Origin: Oceanobacillus timonensis
GTDB lineage: Bacteria > Bacillota > Bacilli > Bacillales > Amphibacillaceae
Direction: 5' to 3'
NCBI RefSeq assembly: GCF_900166635.1
Contig: NZ_LT800497.1
Coordinates: forward strand, 472,303 to 536,302
Length of the DNA stretch: 64,000 nucleotides
In this document: positions 8,040 to 16,448 of the stretch, in pieces
Numbering within the stretch: the stretch's first letter is position 1
How the letters are laid out: the number at the start of each line of letters is the position of its first letter
Notes under the pieces: generated by a model
Databases searched by the model: none
What the model was told of the DNA's origin: nothing
Seen by the model: the letters and a program-made list of their open reading frames with translations, nothing else
Translations under genes and position numbers: made by a program

Positions 8040-8636
8040 ATGTATTACACAGCTGCATATCTATTAAAAGTAATATTAAATATATTTGGACGTGTCAATG
8101 TATTTCAGAAAGAAAAACTTCCCGAATCAGACGGGTACATTATTGCATGTACCCACTCAGGATGGGTTGATATTTTGTGGTTAGGCGTCAGTCTGTTGCC
8201 GACAAAAGTCCATTACATGGCAAAAAAGGAATTATTTCAATCAGGTCCTTTAAGATGGCTCATGAAAAAATTGAATGCTTTTCCAGTCGATCGGGATAAC
8301 CCAGGTCCCAGCACGATTAAAGTACCGCGAAAACTTTTAAAAGATGGAAAAGTTATTGGCATTTTTCCTAGTGGTACAAGGACAACCAATCAGGTTCCAT
8401 TGAAAAGGGGAGCAGTCACAATTGCTGCATACAGCAAGGCGCCTATTGTGCCGGCAGCTTATATCGGACCGAATAATTTTAAAGAACTCCTCCAATTTAA
8501 GAAACCAAAAATTATTTTTGGTGATCCAATCTATTTGTCTGAAGATATCCCTCGAAAAGAGGCAATGGACGAGATGATGGAAGTAATGAATGAAAAACTG
8601 TATGCATTACAATCTACTATAGAATCGAAAATTTGA
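8040..8636 (+). CDS. plsC: 1-acyl-sn-glycerol-3-phosphate acyltransferase PlsC
   Basis: 198 residues, ATG 8040 with a GGAAGAG site. It acylates lysophosphatidic acid to phosphatidic acid in membrane phospholipid synthesis. Motif I is THSGWVDILWLG (His and Asp six apart, HX4D), motif II is FPVDRDNPGPS, and motif III is GIFPSGTRT, followed by VPAAYIGP. Motif III has Ser where many bacteria have Glu (FPEGTR), but the B. subtilis PlsC (YhdO) has the same FPSGTRT, so this is a lineage trait. Length matches YhdO. The N-terminus is a single amphipathic or membrane segment. Confidence 0.88.
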   Translation: MYYTAAYLLKVILNIFGRVNVFQKEKLPESDGYIIACTHSGWVDILWLGVSLLPTKVHYMAKKELFQSGPLRWLMKKLNAFPVDRDNPGPSTIKVPRKLLKDGKVIGIFPSGTRTTNQVPLKRGAVTIAAYSKAPIVPAAYIGPNNFKELLQFKKPKIIFGDPIYLSEDIPRKEAMDEMMEVMNEKLYALQSTIESKI

Positions 8637-8725
8637 AATATTCTCCTATTGAAGATAAAAAAAGACAATGCTATAATATCTCTATCATTTACTGCACAGT
8701 ATAGGTATAGGAGGAGTTTTCAAGA

Positions 8726-8881
8726 ATGAAAAACTTTTTTCATCTTTATCATCAAACGTCTACACAACTAGGAAGGGAACTGGAAGAAACCGAGGTTACG
8801 TTTTTGAAATGGATGTATGAACGCTATACGGTGGAGGAAATATCAAGAAGAAAGTTAGTGGAAAATCGTATATCAAGATAA
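8726..8881 (+). CDS. Small unknown protein of 51 residues
   Basis: ATG 8726 has an excellent ribosome site, TAGGAGGAG at 8708-8716 with 9-base spacing. The ORF ends at 8881 directly on a Rho-independent terminator. The sequence begins MKNFFHLYHQTSTQLGREL and continues with an amphipathic, charged helix (FLKWMYERYTVEEISRRKL). I do not recognise the family. The ribosome site, the AT-rich but codon-like composition and its own terminator argue for a real gene. It could also be a leader peptide, but nothing follows it before the terminator. Confidence 0.6.
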   Translation: MKNFFHLYHQTSTQLGRELEETEVTFLKWMYERYTVEEISRRKLVENRISR

Positions 8882-8921
8882 AGAGCAGAAAGGCGAATAC
8901 CGTCTAAAGCTCTTTTTTTAT
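8881..8921 (+). terminator. Terminator after the 51-residue ORF
   Basis: AAGAGC (8881-8886) pairs with GCTCTT (8909-8914), followed by seven T residues in total. Confidence 0.6.
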
Positions 8922-8999
8922 GTTTTCCATTTTGAAAAGTTTAACTGACCCGTGAATATGCTATAATGCATAGTGGATGTTACATAAAGGAGGGGTTCC

Positions 9000-9326
9000 A
9001 TGGCTGTAAGCAATGAAATAATCATTAATAAAATGATTGGTGAGCTGGAAGAAGCCAAAACAAAAGCCCATCAGCAAGATCAGGTAAAAAAACATATGGA
9101 GAATATCCATTTATTAAGTGAACTATTTATTTCAGGCAGTACAGATTCCAATATGACGGACCAGAGAATGGAACAGGTGCAGGTAAACATGGAAGAAACA
9201 GAAGAGCATATTTCAGAAGCGGAAATGAAAGCAATGCTTGGCAAGCAGTCAACCGGAAAAACAGTCCCATCTGAGAAGAAGTTACATGAAGGGGACGCCA
9301 ATGGAGATTCGTTATTCGATTTTTAG
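9000..9326 (+). CDS. ywdI: YwdI-family protein (DUF5327)
   Basis: 108 residues from ATG 9000 with AAGGAGGGG just upstream. It is a helical, charged protein with an N-terminal helix (IINKMIGELEEAKTKAHQQ), a middle acidic region and the conserved C-terminal tail NGDSLFDF. The tail and the neighbour ywdK identify it as YwdI of the B. subtilis ywd block. The function is unknown. A MITE-like repeat now separates it from ywdK. Confidence 0.75.
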   Translation: MAVSNEIIINKMIGELEEAKTKAHQQDQVKKHMENIHLLSELFISGSTDSNMTDQRMEQVQVNMEETEEHISEAEMKAMLGKQSTGKTVPSEKKLHEGDANGDSLFDF

Positions 9327-9373
9327 GCTATACAAGGGTTCAAAAGATAGCATTTCTTTTGAATACAAACATC

Positions 9374-9507
9374 TATATAAATTGAATTAATAAATCTACC
9401 TTTTGTATTTGAAAAATGAGTCCATTTATTTCAAGGCTAAACACTTTAATAGCGCAGTGTTTTTCCGGAGCAAATGTCAGAAGGTAAAATTTTAATTTAT
9501 CTATATA
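9374..9507. repeat. MITE-like element family A, copy 1
   Basis: 134 bases bounded by imperfect inverted repeats: TATATAAATTGAATTAATAA at the left and, at the right, the complement of a similar run ending TTTATCTATATA. Inside, a small palindrome (around AAAAATGAGTCCATTTATTT) and GTGTTTTTCCGGAG are shared with the copies at 39445-39607 and 47767-47904. No ORF. Confidence 0.85.
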
Positions 9508-9536
9508 AGATGTAATTATGATTGGAGATGAATAAG

Positions 9537-9908
9537 ATGAAACTATTTATAATCATTGGAGCTGTCTTAGGCTTTTTAGCAGTAGCTCTTGGAGCATTTG
9601 GAGCCCACGGCCTGGAAGGAAGATTATCCGAAAAAGCCTTAACAAATTGGGGGAAAGCAGTAGATTATCAAATGTTCCATACCGTGGCCATTGTTGCTGT
9701 AGCGCTTCTTTTAGGAAGATTCGAGGGAAGTAATCTGTTTGCATCAAGCGGCTGGCTGTTTTTAGCAGGTATTGTGCTATTTTCAGGAAGTTTATACCTA
9801 TATGCTTTAACCGGAGTCAAAACACTTGCGATGATTACACCAATTGGAGGACTGTCCTTTTTAGTGGGTTGGGTTTTATTAGGAATCGGAGCGATGAAAT
9901 TACTATAA
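9537..9908 (+). CDS. ywdK: DUF423 membrane protein YwdK
   Basis: 123 residues from ATG 9537 with GGAG at 9524-9527; the TTG at 9522 overlaps the ribosome site and is less likely. There are four membrane helices. The family signature is clear: ALGAFGAHGLEGRLSEKAL then WGKAVDYQMFHTVAIV, and a C-terminal ITPIGGLSFLVGWVLL. DUF423 (PF04241) proteins are small inner-membrane proteins of unknown function. Its order with ywdI and gerQ is conserved. Confidence 0.85.
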   Translation: MKLFIIIGAVLGFLAVALGAFGAHGLEGRLSEKALTNWGKAVDYQMFHTVAIVAVALLLGRFEGSNLFASSGWLFLAGIVLFSGSLYLYALTGVKTLAMITPIGGLSFLVGWVLLGIGAMKLL

Positions 9909-9915
9909 ATTTATG

Positions 9916-9955
9916 CGTTTTAGCCTTTGCACGTTTAAAGGTTAAAACGTTTTTA
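9916..9955. terminator. Bidirectional terminator ywdK / small membrane protein
   Basis: A 13-bp stem (9916-9928 with 9937-9949; arm CGTTTTAGCCTTT, one mismatch) with T residues on the + side and A residues on the other. Confidence 0.75.
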
Positions 9956-10207
9956 ATTTAGATAGAAGAAAAGCGAAGTAATAAATAAAAACAGCAACAT
10001 TGCCCGGATGGCTTGTTTTATTCCGTCTGACCCTCTGCGGGTATGAAGCAGAATCAAAGCGTGACTAAGCATGCTGCCGATAAAAAGATAACAAGCAAGG
10101 AATAAAAAGAACACCCACCCTGTTATCCAGGCAAAAATACCGATAAACAAACCGGCAATAATCGTCATTACTTCCATACGTATTAATTTTTCCAGAGGAT
10201 GTTTCAT
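9953..10207 (-). CDS. Small integral membrane protein, unknown
   Basis: 84 residues from the second of two close ATGs (10207), which sits 6 bases after GAGGAG; the first ATG (10213) touches the site. Three hydrophobic segments are visible (MTIIAGLFIGIFAWITGWVF, FLFLACYLFIGSMLSHALIL, AMLLFLFITSLFFYL), with a positively charged loop HTRRGSDGIKQAI. I do not recognise a family. It lies between ywdK and gerQ, oriented with gerQ. Confidence 0.6.
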   Translation of the reverse strand: MKHPLEKLIRMEVMTIIAGLFIGIFAWITGWVFFLFLACYLFIGSMLSHALILLHTRRGSDGIKQAIRAMLLFLFITSLFFYLN

Positions 10208-10249
10208 GGTCATCTCCTCACAATGCGGTTAATGAGTTACGTAAGGAAA

Positions 10250-10280
10250 AGCGTAGACAACAAGTGATGTCTACGCTTTA
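10250..10280. terminator. Terminator after gerQ
   Basis: A perfect 9-bp stem (AGCGTAGAC 10250-10258, complement 10269-10277) flanked by A and T residues, oriented to end gerQ on the minus strand. Confidence 0.7.
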
Positions 10281-10321
10281 TTCATTGCCTCAATGCATGA
10301 TCTGGATTGGCCGTTGGATAA

Positions 10322-10735
10322 TTACTGCTGATCACTAAATGGGTAAGCATAATTAATTTCTTCATCAAACAGCACATAATCTAAATAGACCATTAATAAT
10401 AAGAAACGCCGGTTGGAATTTTCCTCCCGGATGAGAATGTGATCCCGTCCGGCTTCTTCGAGATATCCACGGAATGCGGTGGGTTCTTGACCTTCAAACG
10501 TCAGATAAAAGGTACCCAGTTTTCCGCGGTTCAGTCGTAAAATATTTTCAATATAAGATTGCTGATTGGTCAGCTGCCCGTTGCCATTTCCATTTCCGTT
10601 ACTGGGTTGGGCATATTGTCTATATGGATAAGTTGGGTAAAAACTTCCCGTCGCTGCAGGATAGTAATAGTATGGGTTCGGATAGGCAGGCTGTGGATTA
10701 TTTATTGGCTGATTCGGGTTTATTTGATCACTCAT
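10322..10735 (-). CDS. gerQ: Spore coat protein GerQ
   Basis: 137 residues. GerQ is an inner spore-coat protein needed for CwlJ localisation and Ca-DPA-triggered germination, and it is crosslinked by transglutaminase. The C-terminal domain is conserved (YIENILRLNRGKLGTFYLTF, then GRDHILIRE, LLLMVYLDYVLFDEEINYAY). The N-terminal half is a Pro/Tyr/Asn-rich low-complexity tail with an NGNGNGNG run, as in B. subtilis (YwdL) but shorter. The location beside ywdK matches B. subtilis. A sigma-E promoter would be expected; I could not see a convincing one upstream. Confidence 0.92.
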   Translation of the reverse strand: MSDQINPNQPINNPQPAYPNPYYYYPAATGSFYPTYPYRQYAQPSNGNGNGNGQLTNQQSYIENILRLNRGKLGTFYLTFEGQEPTAFRGYLEEAGRDHILIREENSNRRFLLLMVYLDYVLFDEEINYAYPFSDQQ

Positions 10736-11150
10736 TATTCCACTCTCCTTTTCGATAAAGAAATTGCATTCTATTTACCAAAAATCTTTCTTCCGGTATA
10801 CATCAGGACATTCACCTTCAGAGGCACATAAAAATAATGTTCTTTGTATCTTTCTGTATTCCATTGACCATATCACTGGTCAGGGCAAGCATCTTCAGGC
10901 ATAAAAACCAAAGCGAATTCAAAGCCGGGTACTGTATTTCACCTGGAAGCACGCTGCTTCTGCATGCATTCGCCGGGTAAGTTAATCAACGCCCGCTTCA
11001 TAATGAGCAATAATTGCCATAGATCAACCTCATTTCTTGAAAAAATCTTCAGTGTCAGCTCATTAATGATATGTATGTAGGAAAGGATATCTTCATGATA
11101 CATTTTTGTATAAAAAAAGAGACCTTTTACAGTCTCTTTTTTAATATACA
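10736..11150. other. Intergenic stretch with the hemQ terminator
   Basis: 415 bases. On the minus strand the hemQ terminator lies at 11112-11142 (AGAGAC stem with A/T tracts). The remainder has no ORF with a ribosome site. I saw no repeat family in it. Confidence 0.5.
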
Positions 11151-11903
11151 TTATGATAATGCAAGATAATCAGCGAGTTCATCCGTTGCTAAGTAATTAC
11201 CCATGATGAAGTCACCAAACTCAGCATATTTCGTTGTTACTTCATCAAAACGCATTTCATAAACGATTTTTTTAAATTGTAATGGATCATGAGCAAATAA
11301 GGTAACGCCCCATTCCCACTCATCCAGACCAATCGATCCAGTGATGATTTCTTTGACTTTACCGGCATATTTACGTCCAGTCATGCCATGCTCATAAAGT
11401 AATTTCGTACGTTCATCTTTATCAATTGTGAACCAGTTTGCGTCCGAATTACGGCGTCGTGCCATTGGATAGAAACAAGCATGTTCCCATTTCGGCATCG
11501 TTGGTTTTAAGCGTTCTTTCACGTATGGGGAAAGCTCCCGGTCATCACCGGCTTTCATTGGGTCATGCATCGTCATTTCGATAATAGACACATAGGAATA
11601 GCCCGGGATTAAGAAATCACCTAGTATCGTTTTATTGATAGCTGTTTTAATTTCTTCCAGCTCGTCCATGGTTTCACGTAAGAAAATAAACATCAGGTCG
11701 GCCTTATTTCCAACAACTTTAAAGATATTGTGACTGCCTTCTTTATTTTCTTCTACGGTTTCCCATTGTTTAATAAGTTCTTTAAACTCATTGATCGCTT
11801 GATTTCTTTCGTCTTCAGAGATGGATTTCCAAGCTGTCCAGTCAAAATGACGCGTGTCATGTAATGCGGACCAGCCATCTACAGTTACTACGGGTTCTGC
11901 CAT
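11151..11903 (-). CDS. hemQ: Coproheme decarboxylase HemQ
   Basis: 250 residues, ATG with AAGGAGTG. HemQ (chlorite dismutase-like, YwfI) oxidatively decarboxylates Fe-coproporphyrin III to heme b, the last step of the Gram-positive heme pathway. The start EPVVTVDGWSALHDTRHFDW and the central block SYVSIIEM are typical. The active-site Tyr lies in WEHACFYPMARRR, and the proximal His is in YEHGMTGRKYAGKV. The length is normal. It is divergent from pta, as in B. subtilis. Confidence 0.95.
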   Translation of the reverse strand: MAEPVVTVDGWSALHDTRHFDWTAWKSISEDERNQAINEFKELIKQWETVEENKEGSHNIFKVVGNKADLMFIFLRETMDELEEIKTAINKTILGDFLIPGYSYVSIIEMTMHDPMKAGDDRELSPYVKERLKPTMPKWEHACFYPMARRRNSDANWFTIDKDERTKLLYEHGMTGRKYAGKVKEIITGSIGLDEWEWGVTLFAHDPLQFKKIVYEMRFDEVTTKYAEFGDFIMGNYLATDELADYLALS

Positions 11904-12266
11904 CGTTTATACACTCCTTCATAAATGAAAATACTGATTCTATATTAACTATAGCATAACCAGAAGGGGAGAATCATATAAAAAAAGGCATAAAATCATG
12001 TTATCTCGTGTATTGTCAAGGGTTTGTCAAAATTGGAAAGGGTGTATATCATTGGTAGAAAAATCTAAAAAATCAGCAGATATCGCCGTTGGACAAAAGA
12101 AAACGGATGTAATCCTTTTCACTGATTTTCCAGGGTTCAAGGCTTTATTTGTACGGTTAAATGATATATCATGAAAGAGAATATGAAGGTAAATTAGACC
12201 GTTTTTTCAAGTGAAAAAATTAACAACGATTCAATGAACGTGGTAACGATATGAGGAGGTTTCATC
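11904..12266. other. Divergent control region hemQ / pta
   Basis: 363 AT-rich bases holding the start signals for both genes, including GAGGAGG for pta at 12252-12258. pta is CcpA-activated in B. subtilis, but I found no cre-like 14-mer with fewer than two mismatches here. No ORF or hairpin stands out. Confidence 0.4.
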
Positions 12267-13241
12267 ATGGGTTTATTTGAACAATTAACCGAGAAAGTAA
12301 AAGGAAATAACAAACGTATTGTATTCCCTGAAGGTTTAGATGAACGGATACTGACAGCGGCAAGCCGACTGGCTGAAGACGGCGTGCTTACACCTGTTGT
12401 CATTGGCAATAAACAAGAGGTGGAACAAAAGTGCGCAGATTTAAATATACAGACAGCTGGACTTGAAATCGTCGACCCTGCAACCGACGAAGGATTTCAA
12501 GAAATGGTGGAGGCTTTTGTAGAAAGAAGAAAAGGAAAAGCCACCGAAGAAGATGCGAAAAAAATATTGTTAGATGAAAATTATTTTGGTACGATGCTCG
12601 TTTATTTAAATAAAGCAGATGGTCTTGTAAGTGGTGCGGCGCATTCCACAGCGGATACAGTGCGCCCGGCATTACAGATTATTAAGACGAAAGAAGGCGT
12701 ACAGAAAACTTCCGGCGTCTTCATTATGGTAAAAGGGGAAGAAAAATATGTCTTTGCTGATTGCGCCATTAATATTACACCAGACAGCAATGACTTGGCA
12801 GAAATTGCGGTAGAAAGTGCCAAAACAGGTGCTTTATTTGATGTTGATCCCCGTGTCGCTATGCTCAGCTTTTCAACTGCCGGTTCTGCGAAATCACCGG
12901 AGACAGAAAAGGTGACGGATGCATTAAGCCTTGCAAAGGAAAAAGATACATCCCTTGTTATTGACGGGGAATTTCAATTTGATGCAGCATTTGTACCAAG
13001 TGTGGCAGAGAAAAAAGCACCGGATTCCGTGATTAAAGGGGATGCTAATGTATTTATATTCCCAAGTTTGGAAGCTGGTAATATTGGCTATAAAATTGCA
13101 CAGCGCCTGGGCGGTTTTGAAGCAGTCGGTCCGATTCTGCAAGGGCTGAATAAACCGGTAAATGACTTATCCAGAGGCTGCAGTGCGGAAGATGTATACA
13201 ACCTTGCACTGATTACAGCAGCGCAAGCAACAGCAGAATAA
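12267..13241 (+). CDS. pta: Phosphate acetyltransferase
   Basis: 324 residues. It converts acetyl-CoA and phosphate to acetyl phosphate in overflow metabolism, with acetate kinase (not in this window). Conserved stretches: RIVFPEGLDERILTAASRLA at the start, GLVSGAAHSTADTVRPALQI, and FSTAGSAKSPETEKV near the active site, then FPSLEAGNIGYKIAQRLGG. The length equals B. subtilis Pta. A perfect palindromic terminator separates it from convergent lipL. Confidence 0.95.
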   Translation: MGLFEQLTEKVKGNNKRIVFPEGLDERILTAASRLAEDGVLTPVVIGNKQEVEQKCADLNIQTAGLEIVDPATDEGFQEMVEAFVERRKGKATEEDAKKILLDENYFGTMLVYLNKADGLVSGAAHSTADTVRPALQIIKTKEGVQKTSGVFIMVKGEEKYVFADCAINITPDSNDLAEIAVESAKTGALFDVDPRVAMLSFSTAGSAKSPETEKVTDALSLAKEKDTSLVIDGEFQFDAAFVPSVAEKKAPDSVIKGDANVFIFPSLEAGNIGYKIAQRLGGFEAVGPILQGLNKPVNDLSRGCSAEDVYNLALITAAQATAE

Positions 13242-13250
13242 TACAACGAT

Positions 13251-13296
13251 AAAAACAGCCTGACGCAGATGAATTCATCTGCGTCAGGCTGTTTTT
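13251..13296. terminator. Perfect 46-base palindromic terminator, pta / lipL
   Basis: Bases 13251-13273 are exactly the reverse complement of 13274-13296 (arm begins AAAAACAGCCTGACGCAGAT; centre GAATTC). It has A5 and T5 ends and works in both directions. Confidence 0.92.
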
Positions 13297-13315
13297 ATGT
13301 GGGTTGATTCCTTAC

Positions 13316-14155
13316 TTATACATGTTCATTCCGTTTTATCATTTGCTGATACCTTTTATCAAAATTCTTTTGCTCTGTATCCTGCATTGGGATCGTAACC
13401 ATTTCTTCCGTTAAACCCTTTAACGTATGTACTACCCGTTGTTTGGTTTCTTCTACGGTTAAAGATACTCCCAATAATTCAGAGAGGGAAGCCATCACTT
13501 CCGGATTCACTTCGGGATAAGTAAAGGTTGTTTCTTTATTTTGCTTTGCAATATGGTAAAATTCCCGGATCAAAGAAGCGCGTGCTTGGCTGTTTCCTTC
13601 GATATCTAAATAAATTTGCACGGAAATCCCTTTTTTGACACGGCGTTGTGAAATACCTGCAAATTTTTTCCCATCAATACTTAAATCATAATCGCCGGGA
13701 CAGTAAGAACCAACAATTTCATAAGCTTCAATGGCGTCGGTTAAATCCGCAAACATGGCCTGGACAAAGCGAACCATCGCTTCGTAACAATCATAGATAG
13801 ACAAACTAGTTGCTCCAGGGATAATAAGGGAAATATTGAGCACACCCTCATCCAGCGCAACAGCAAGCCCTCCTGAATTACGAACAATTCCCTGGTAATG
13901 ATTCTCCTCAAGAAATGCTATCCCCTCTGTAATATAGGGAAGACGAGAATCAGGAATACCCAATACAATGGTGTCTGCATGCACCCATAAACGAATAACA
14001 GGTGGAGATGTTTCTTCGCTGACAGAAATAGCCAATGCATCATCTATAGCGAAGGAAGCAAGTGCGGTATTTGGTTTGCCTGCGACCGTATTTTCTGCCG
14101 AGTGATCTATATATCGAAATGTATTATGACGAATAATTTCTTTCCAATTTTTCAT
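13316..14155 (-). CDS. lipL: Octanoyl-[GcvH]:E2 amidotransferase LipL
   Basis: 279 residues. In bacilli LipM first loads octanoate on GcvH and LipL moves it to the E2 subunits of 2-oxoacid dehydrogenases. The BPL/LplA fold is visible: IRLWVHADTIVLGI, then the motif GIVRNSGGLAVALDEGVLNIS. The catalytic Cys is in VGSYCPGDYDL, with the lysine in GKKFAGISQRR. B. subtilis ywfL (lipL) also follows pta, supporting the assignment over LipM. Confidence 0.88.
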   Translation of the reverse strand: MKNWKEIIRHNTFRYIDHSAENTVAGKPNTALASFAIDDALAISVSEETSPPVIRLWVHADTIVLGIPDSRLPYITEGIAFLEENHYQGIVRNSGGLAVALDEGVLNISLIIPGATSLSIYDCYEAMVRFVQAMFADLTDAIEAYEIVGSYCPGDYDLSIDGKKFAGISQRRVKKGISVQIYLDIEGNSQARASLIREFYHIAKQNKETTFTYPEVNPEVMASLSELLGVSLTVEETKQRVVHTLKGLTEEMVTIPMQDTEQKNFDKRYQQMIKRNEHV

Positions 14156-14240
14156 CGTGTTTTATCCTAAACCTTTCATCAGTTTCCTAACTGTATTATA
14201 ATATATTCAAAGCATATATGGAAAAAAAGTATAAGAGGAT

Positions 14241-14468
14241 GTTCAAAAAGTCCAATAAAAATGACATGGCGGGAAAAGGAACTTCTACTAAGAACGCCCA
14301 CGTCGTGTGGGCAACGTAGAAGTCACCACAACACGCGAGAAGTCCGTTCGGAAAAAGCAGGTCGCCTTGAACTTTCGACGCACAAATGTTTCCGATGGGG
14401 CGAGTAATCGCAACCCCAGGACGTCGCGAACTTAGCCGACTTGGTCCTATTTATCGGACTTTTTGAAC
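14241..14468. repeat. MITE-like element family B, copy 1
   Basis: 228 bases with 13-bp perfect ends: GTTCAAAAAGTCC (14241-14253) and its complement (14456-14468). The similarity extends inward (AATAAA / TTTAT). A strong internal hairpin is centred near 14302 (GCCCACGTCGTGTGGGC). It also carries the GATGGGGCGAGTAATCGCAA block shared with R1, R2 and D1. No ORF. Confidence 0.8.
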
Positions 14469-14570
14469 ACGCACTATAAAAAGTTTCATCAAAGATAGAC
14501 AGAAATAGATGGAATCTTTTCCGGAAAAGGACGCTGGCATTTTTCGGAAAGCACGGATGGAGATAAAGAA

Positions 14571-15872
14571 ATGGCATATAAAGATGAACAATTAACAGAA
14601 GAAAAGGTATTTAAAGATCCGGTTCACCGGTACATTCATGTACGTGATCGGGTCATCTGGGATTTGATTGCTACACCGGAATTTCAGAGACTGCGCCGGG
14701 TGAAACAGCTGGGTACGACCAATCTGACTTTTCATGGAGCAGAGCACAGCCGTTTTAGTCATTCCTTAGGGGTCTATGAAATTGTCAGAAGGATTACGAC
14801 TAATTTTGCAGACCGGGAAAGATGGGACAGGGAGCAGCGTGTGCTGTGTCTTTGTGCTGCATTATTGCACGATTTAGGGCACGGTCCGTTTTCCCATTCT
14901 TTTGAGAAGGTATTTAAACTGGATCATGAACAGTTTACCCAGCAGATTATCTTAGGGGATACGAAGGTCAATGCGGTGTTAACAAGCGTATCTCCTGATT
15001 TTCCTGAGAAAGTAGCAGATGTGATTGCTAAAACGTATTCGGACAAGCTTGTGGTAAGTCTGATATCCAGTCAAATTGATGCCGACCGGATGGATTATCT
15101 GCAGCGGGATGCTTATTTTACCGGGGTAAGCTATGGCCATTTTGATATGGAACGTATTTTGCGAGTGATGCGGCCGATGGACGATCAGGTAGTCATTAAA
15201 TCAACCGGCATGCATGCGGTCGAGGACTATATTATGAGCCGTTATCAAATGTATTGGCAGGTTTATTTTCACCCTGTAACAAGAAGTGCAGAGGTTATCT
15301 TGTCAAAAATATTTCAACGGGCAAAGATATTATATGAAGATGATACCTACGAATTTCAACTGGAGCCGACACACTTTATTTCCTTTTTTGAAGAAAAAGT
15401 GAAGCTCTCAGACTATTTAAAACTGGATGATATGATTGTATACTATTATTTTCAGCAATGGCAGGAAGAAAAAGATGACATATTGGCAGATTTAAGCTAT
15501 CGGTTTATTAATCGGCATTTATTTAAATATGTGGAATATAATCCTGACCCGCAAATCAATGCAGGGATGGAGCTTTACCAGTTGTTTAAACAAGCGGGTA
15601 TTAATCCAGATTATTATTTAGTAGTCGATTCTTCGTCTGATTTGCCATATGATTTCTACCGGCCGGGTGAAGAGGAAGAACGTCTGCCAATCCATCTTTT
15701 AATGCCAGATGGCGGTTTGAAGGAATTATCCCGTCATTCGGATATTGTCGAGGCCATTTCTGGTAAAAAAAGAACGGATCATAAATTATATTTTCCTAAA
15801 GATAGTATTCAGCGAATAGAAGATACGGATTTGAAAAAACGGATTTTAGATATATTGTACGGGAAGGAATGA
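14571..15872 (+). CDS. ywfO: HD-domain phosphohydrolase YwfO
   Basis: 433 residues, ATG with GGAG at 14559-14562. The HD metal site is intact: SRFSHSLGVYEIVRR, then ALLHDLGHGPFSHSFE and later SSQIDADRMDYLQRDAYFTG. This SAMHD1/dGTPase-like architecture fits YwfO, a nucleotide triphosphohydrolase. The length is identical to the B. subtilis homologue. ywgA begins 6 bases after its stop, so the two are coupled. Confidence 0.87.
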   Translation: MAYKDEQLTEEKVFKDPVHRYIHVRDRVIWDLIATPEFQRLRRVKQLGTTNLTFHGAEHSRFSHSLGVYEIVRRITTNFADRERWDREQRVLCLCAALLHDLGHGPFSHSFEKVFKLDHEQFTQQIILGDTKVNAVLTSVSPDFPEKVADVIAKTYSDKLVVSLISSQIDADRMDYLQRDAYFTGVSYGHFDMERILRVMRPMDDQVVIKSTGMHAVEDYIMSRYQMYWQVYFHPVTRSAEVILSKIFQRAKILYEDDTYEFQLEPTHFISFFEEKVKLSDYLKLDDMIVYYYFQQWQEEKDDILADLSYRFINRHLFKYVEYNPDPQINAGMELYQLFKQAGINPDYYLVVDSSSDLPYDFYRPGEEEERLPIHLLMPDGGLKELSRHSDIVEAISGKKRTDHKLYFPKDSIQRIEDTDLKKRILDILYGKE

Positions 15873-15878
15873 CCATTT

Positions 15879-16385
15879 GTGTTAGACAATCATGCGAAAC
15901 TGCTCTATTTTTTCTCTCAAGCCAAACAAGTGACAGGAAGAAAGAAATTACAAAAAATGATTTATATTTTGCAGCAAAACCGTGTTCCCTTTGAAGAAAA
16001 ATATCAATTCCATTTTTATGGACCTTATTCAGAGGAATTAACTTTGCGGGTGGAGGAACTTTGTAACTTACACTTTTTAGATGAGGAAAAGGAAGAGAAA
16101 AGTAACTACCACCAATATCACTACACTATTACAGAGGATGGACAAACCTTTTTAAACCAATTTGAAGTGAATATGCCAGATCTACAGGGCCAAATCAATC
16201 ATTTACAAAATTGCAGTGCCCGCTTTTTAGAGCTTGTCTCGACCATGTTATATTTTTCGTATTTGTCAAAAGAAGAAATCATTGATAAGGTGCATACTGT
16301 AAAGGCAAAATTGAAATATACAGAGGAAGAAATGAATGAAGCATTCCAATTTGTTGAGGAATTGCCGGACAAGTCTTCTCACTAA
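15879..16385 (+). CDS. ywgA: YwgA-family protein
   Basis: 168 residues from GTG 15879, with AAGGA at 15864-15868. It starts LDNHAKLLYFFSQAKQVTGRKKLQKMIYILQ, a helix-rich N-terminus like that of the YwgA family and of PF-type antitoxin-like SocA/Panacea proteins (YhLQ...FYGPYS pattern: YQFHFYGPYSEEL). The role is unknown. It is translationally coupled to ywfO. Confidence 0.78.
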   Translation: MLDNHAKLLYFFSQAKQVTGRKKLQKMIYILQQNRVPFEEKYQFHFYGPYSEELTLRVEELCNLHFLDEEKEEKSNYHQYHYTITEDGQTFLNQFEVNMPDLQGQINHLQNCSARFLELVSTMLYFSYLSKEEIIDKVHTVKAKLKYTEEEMNEAFQFVEELPDKSSH

Positions 16386-16448
16386 AAATGCTGTTTAGAA
16401 CGTGATAAAATAAAACAAAAGCCTAAATGAAGCCAGGAGGGGAATACA

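Noticed and set aside
10939..11151. Minus-strand ORF of 70 codons after hemQ
   Set aside because: It begins at the hemQ terminator hairpin and has no ribosome site or recognisable similarity.
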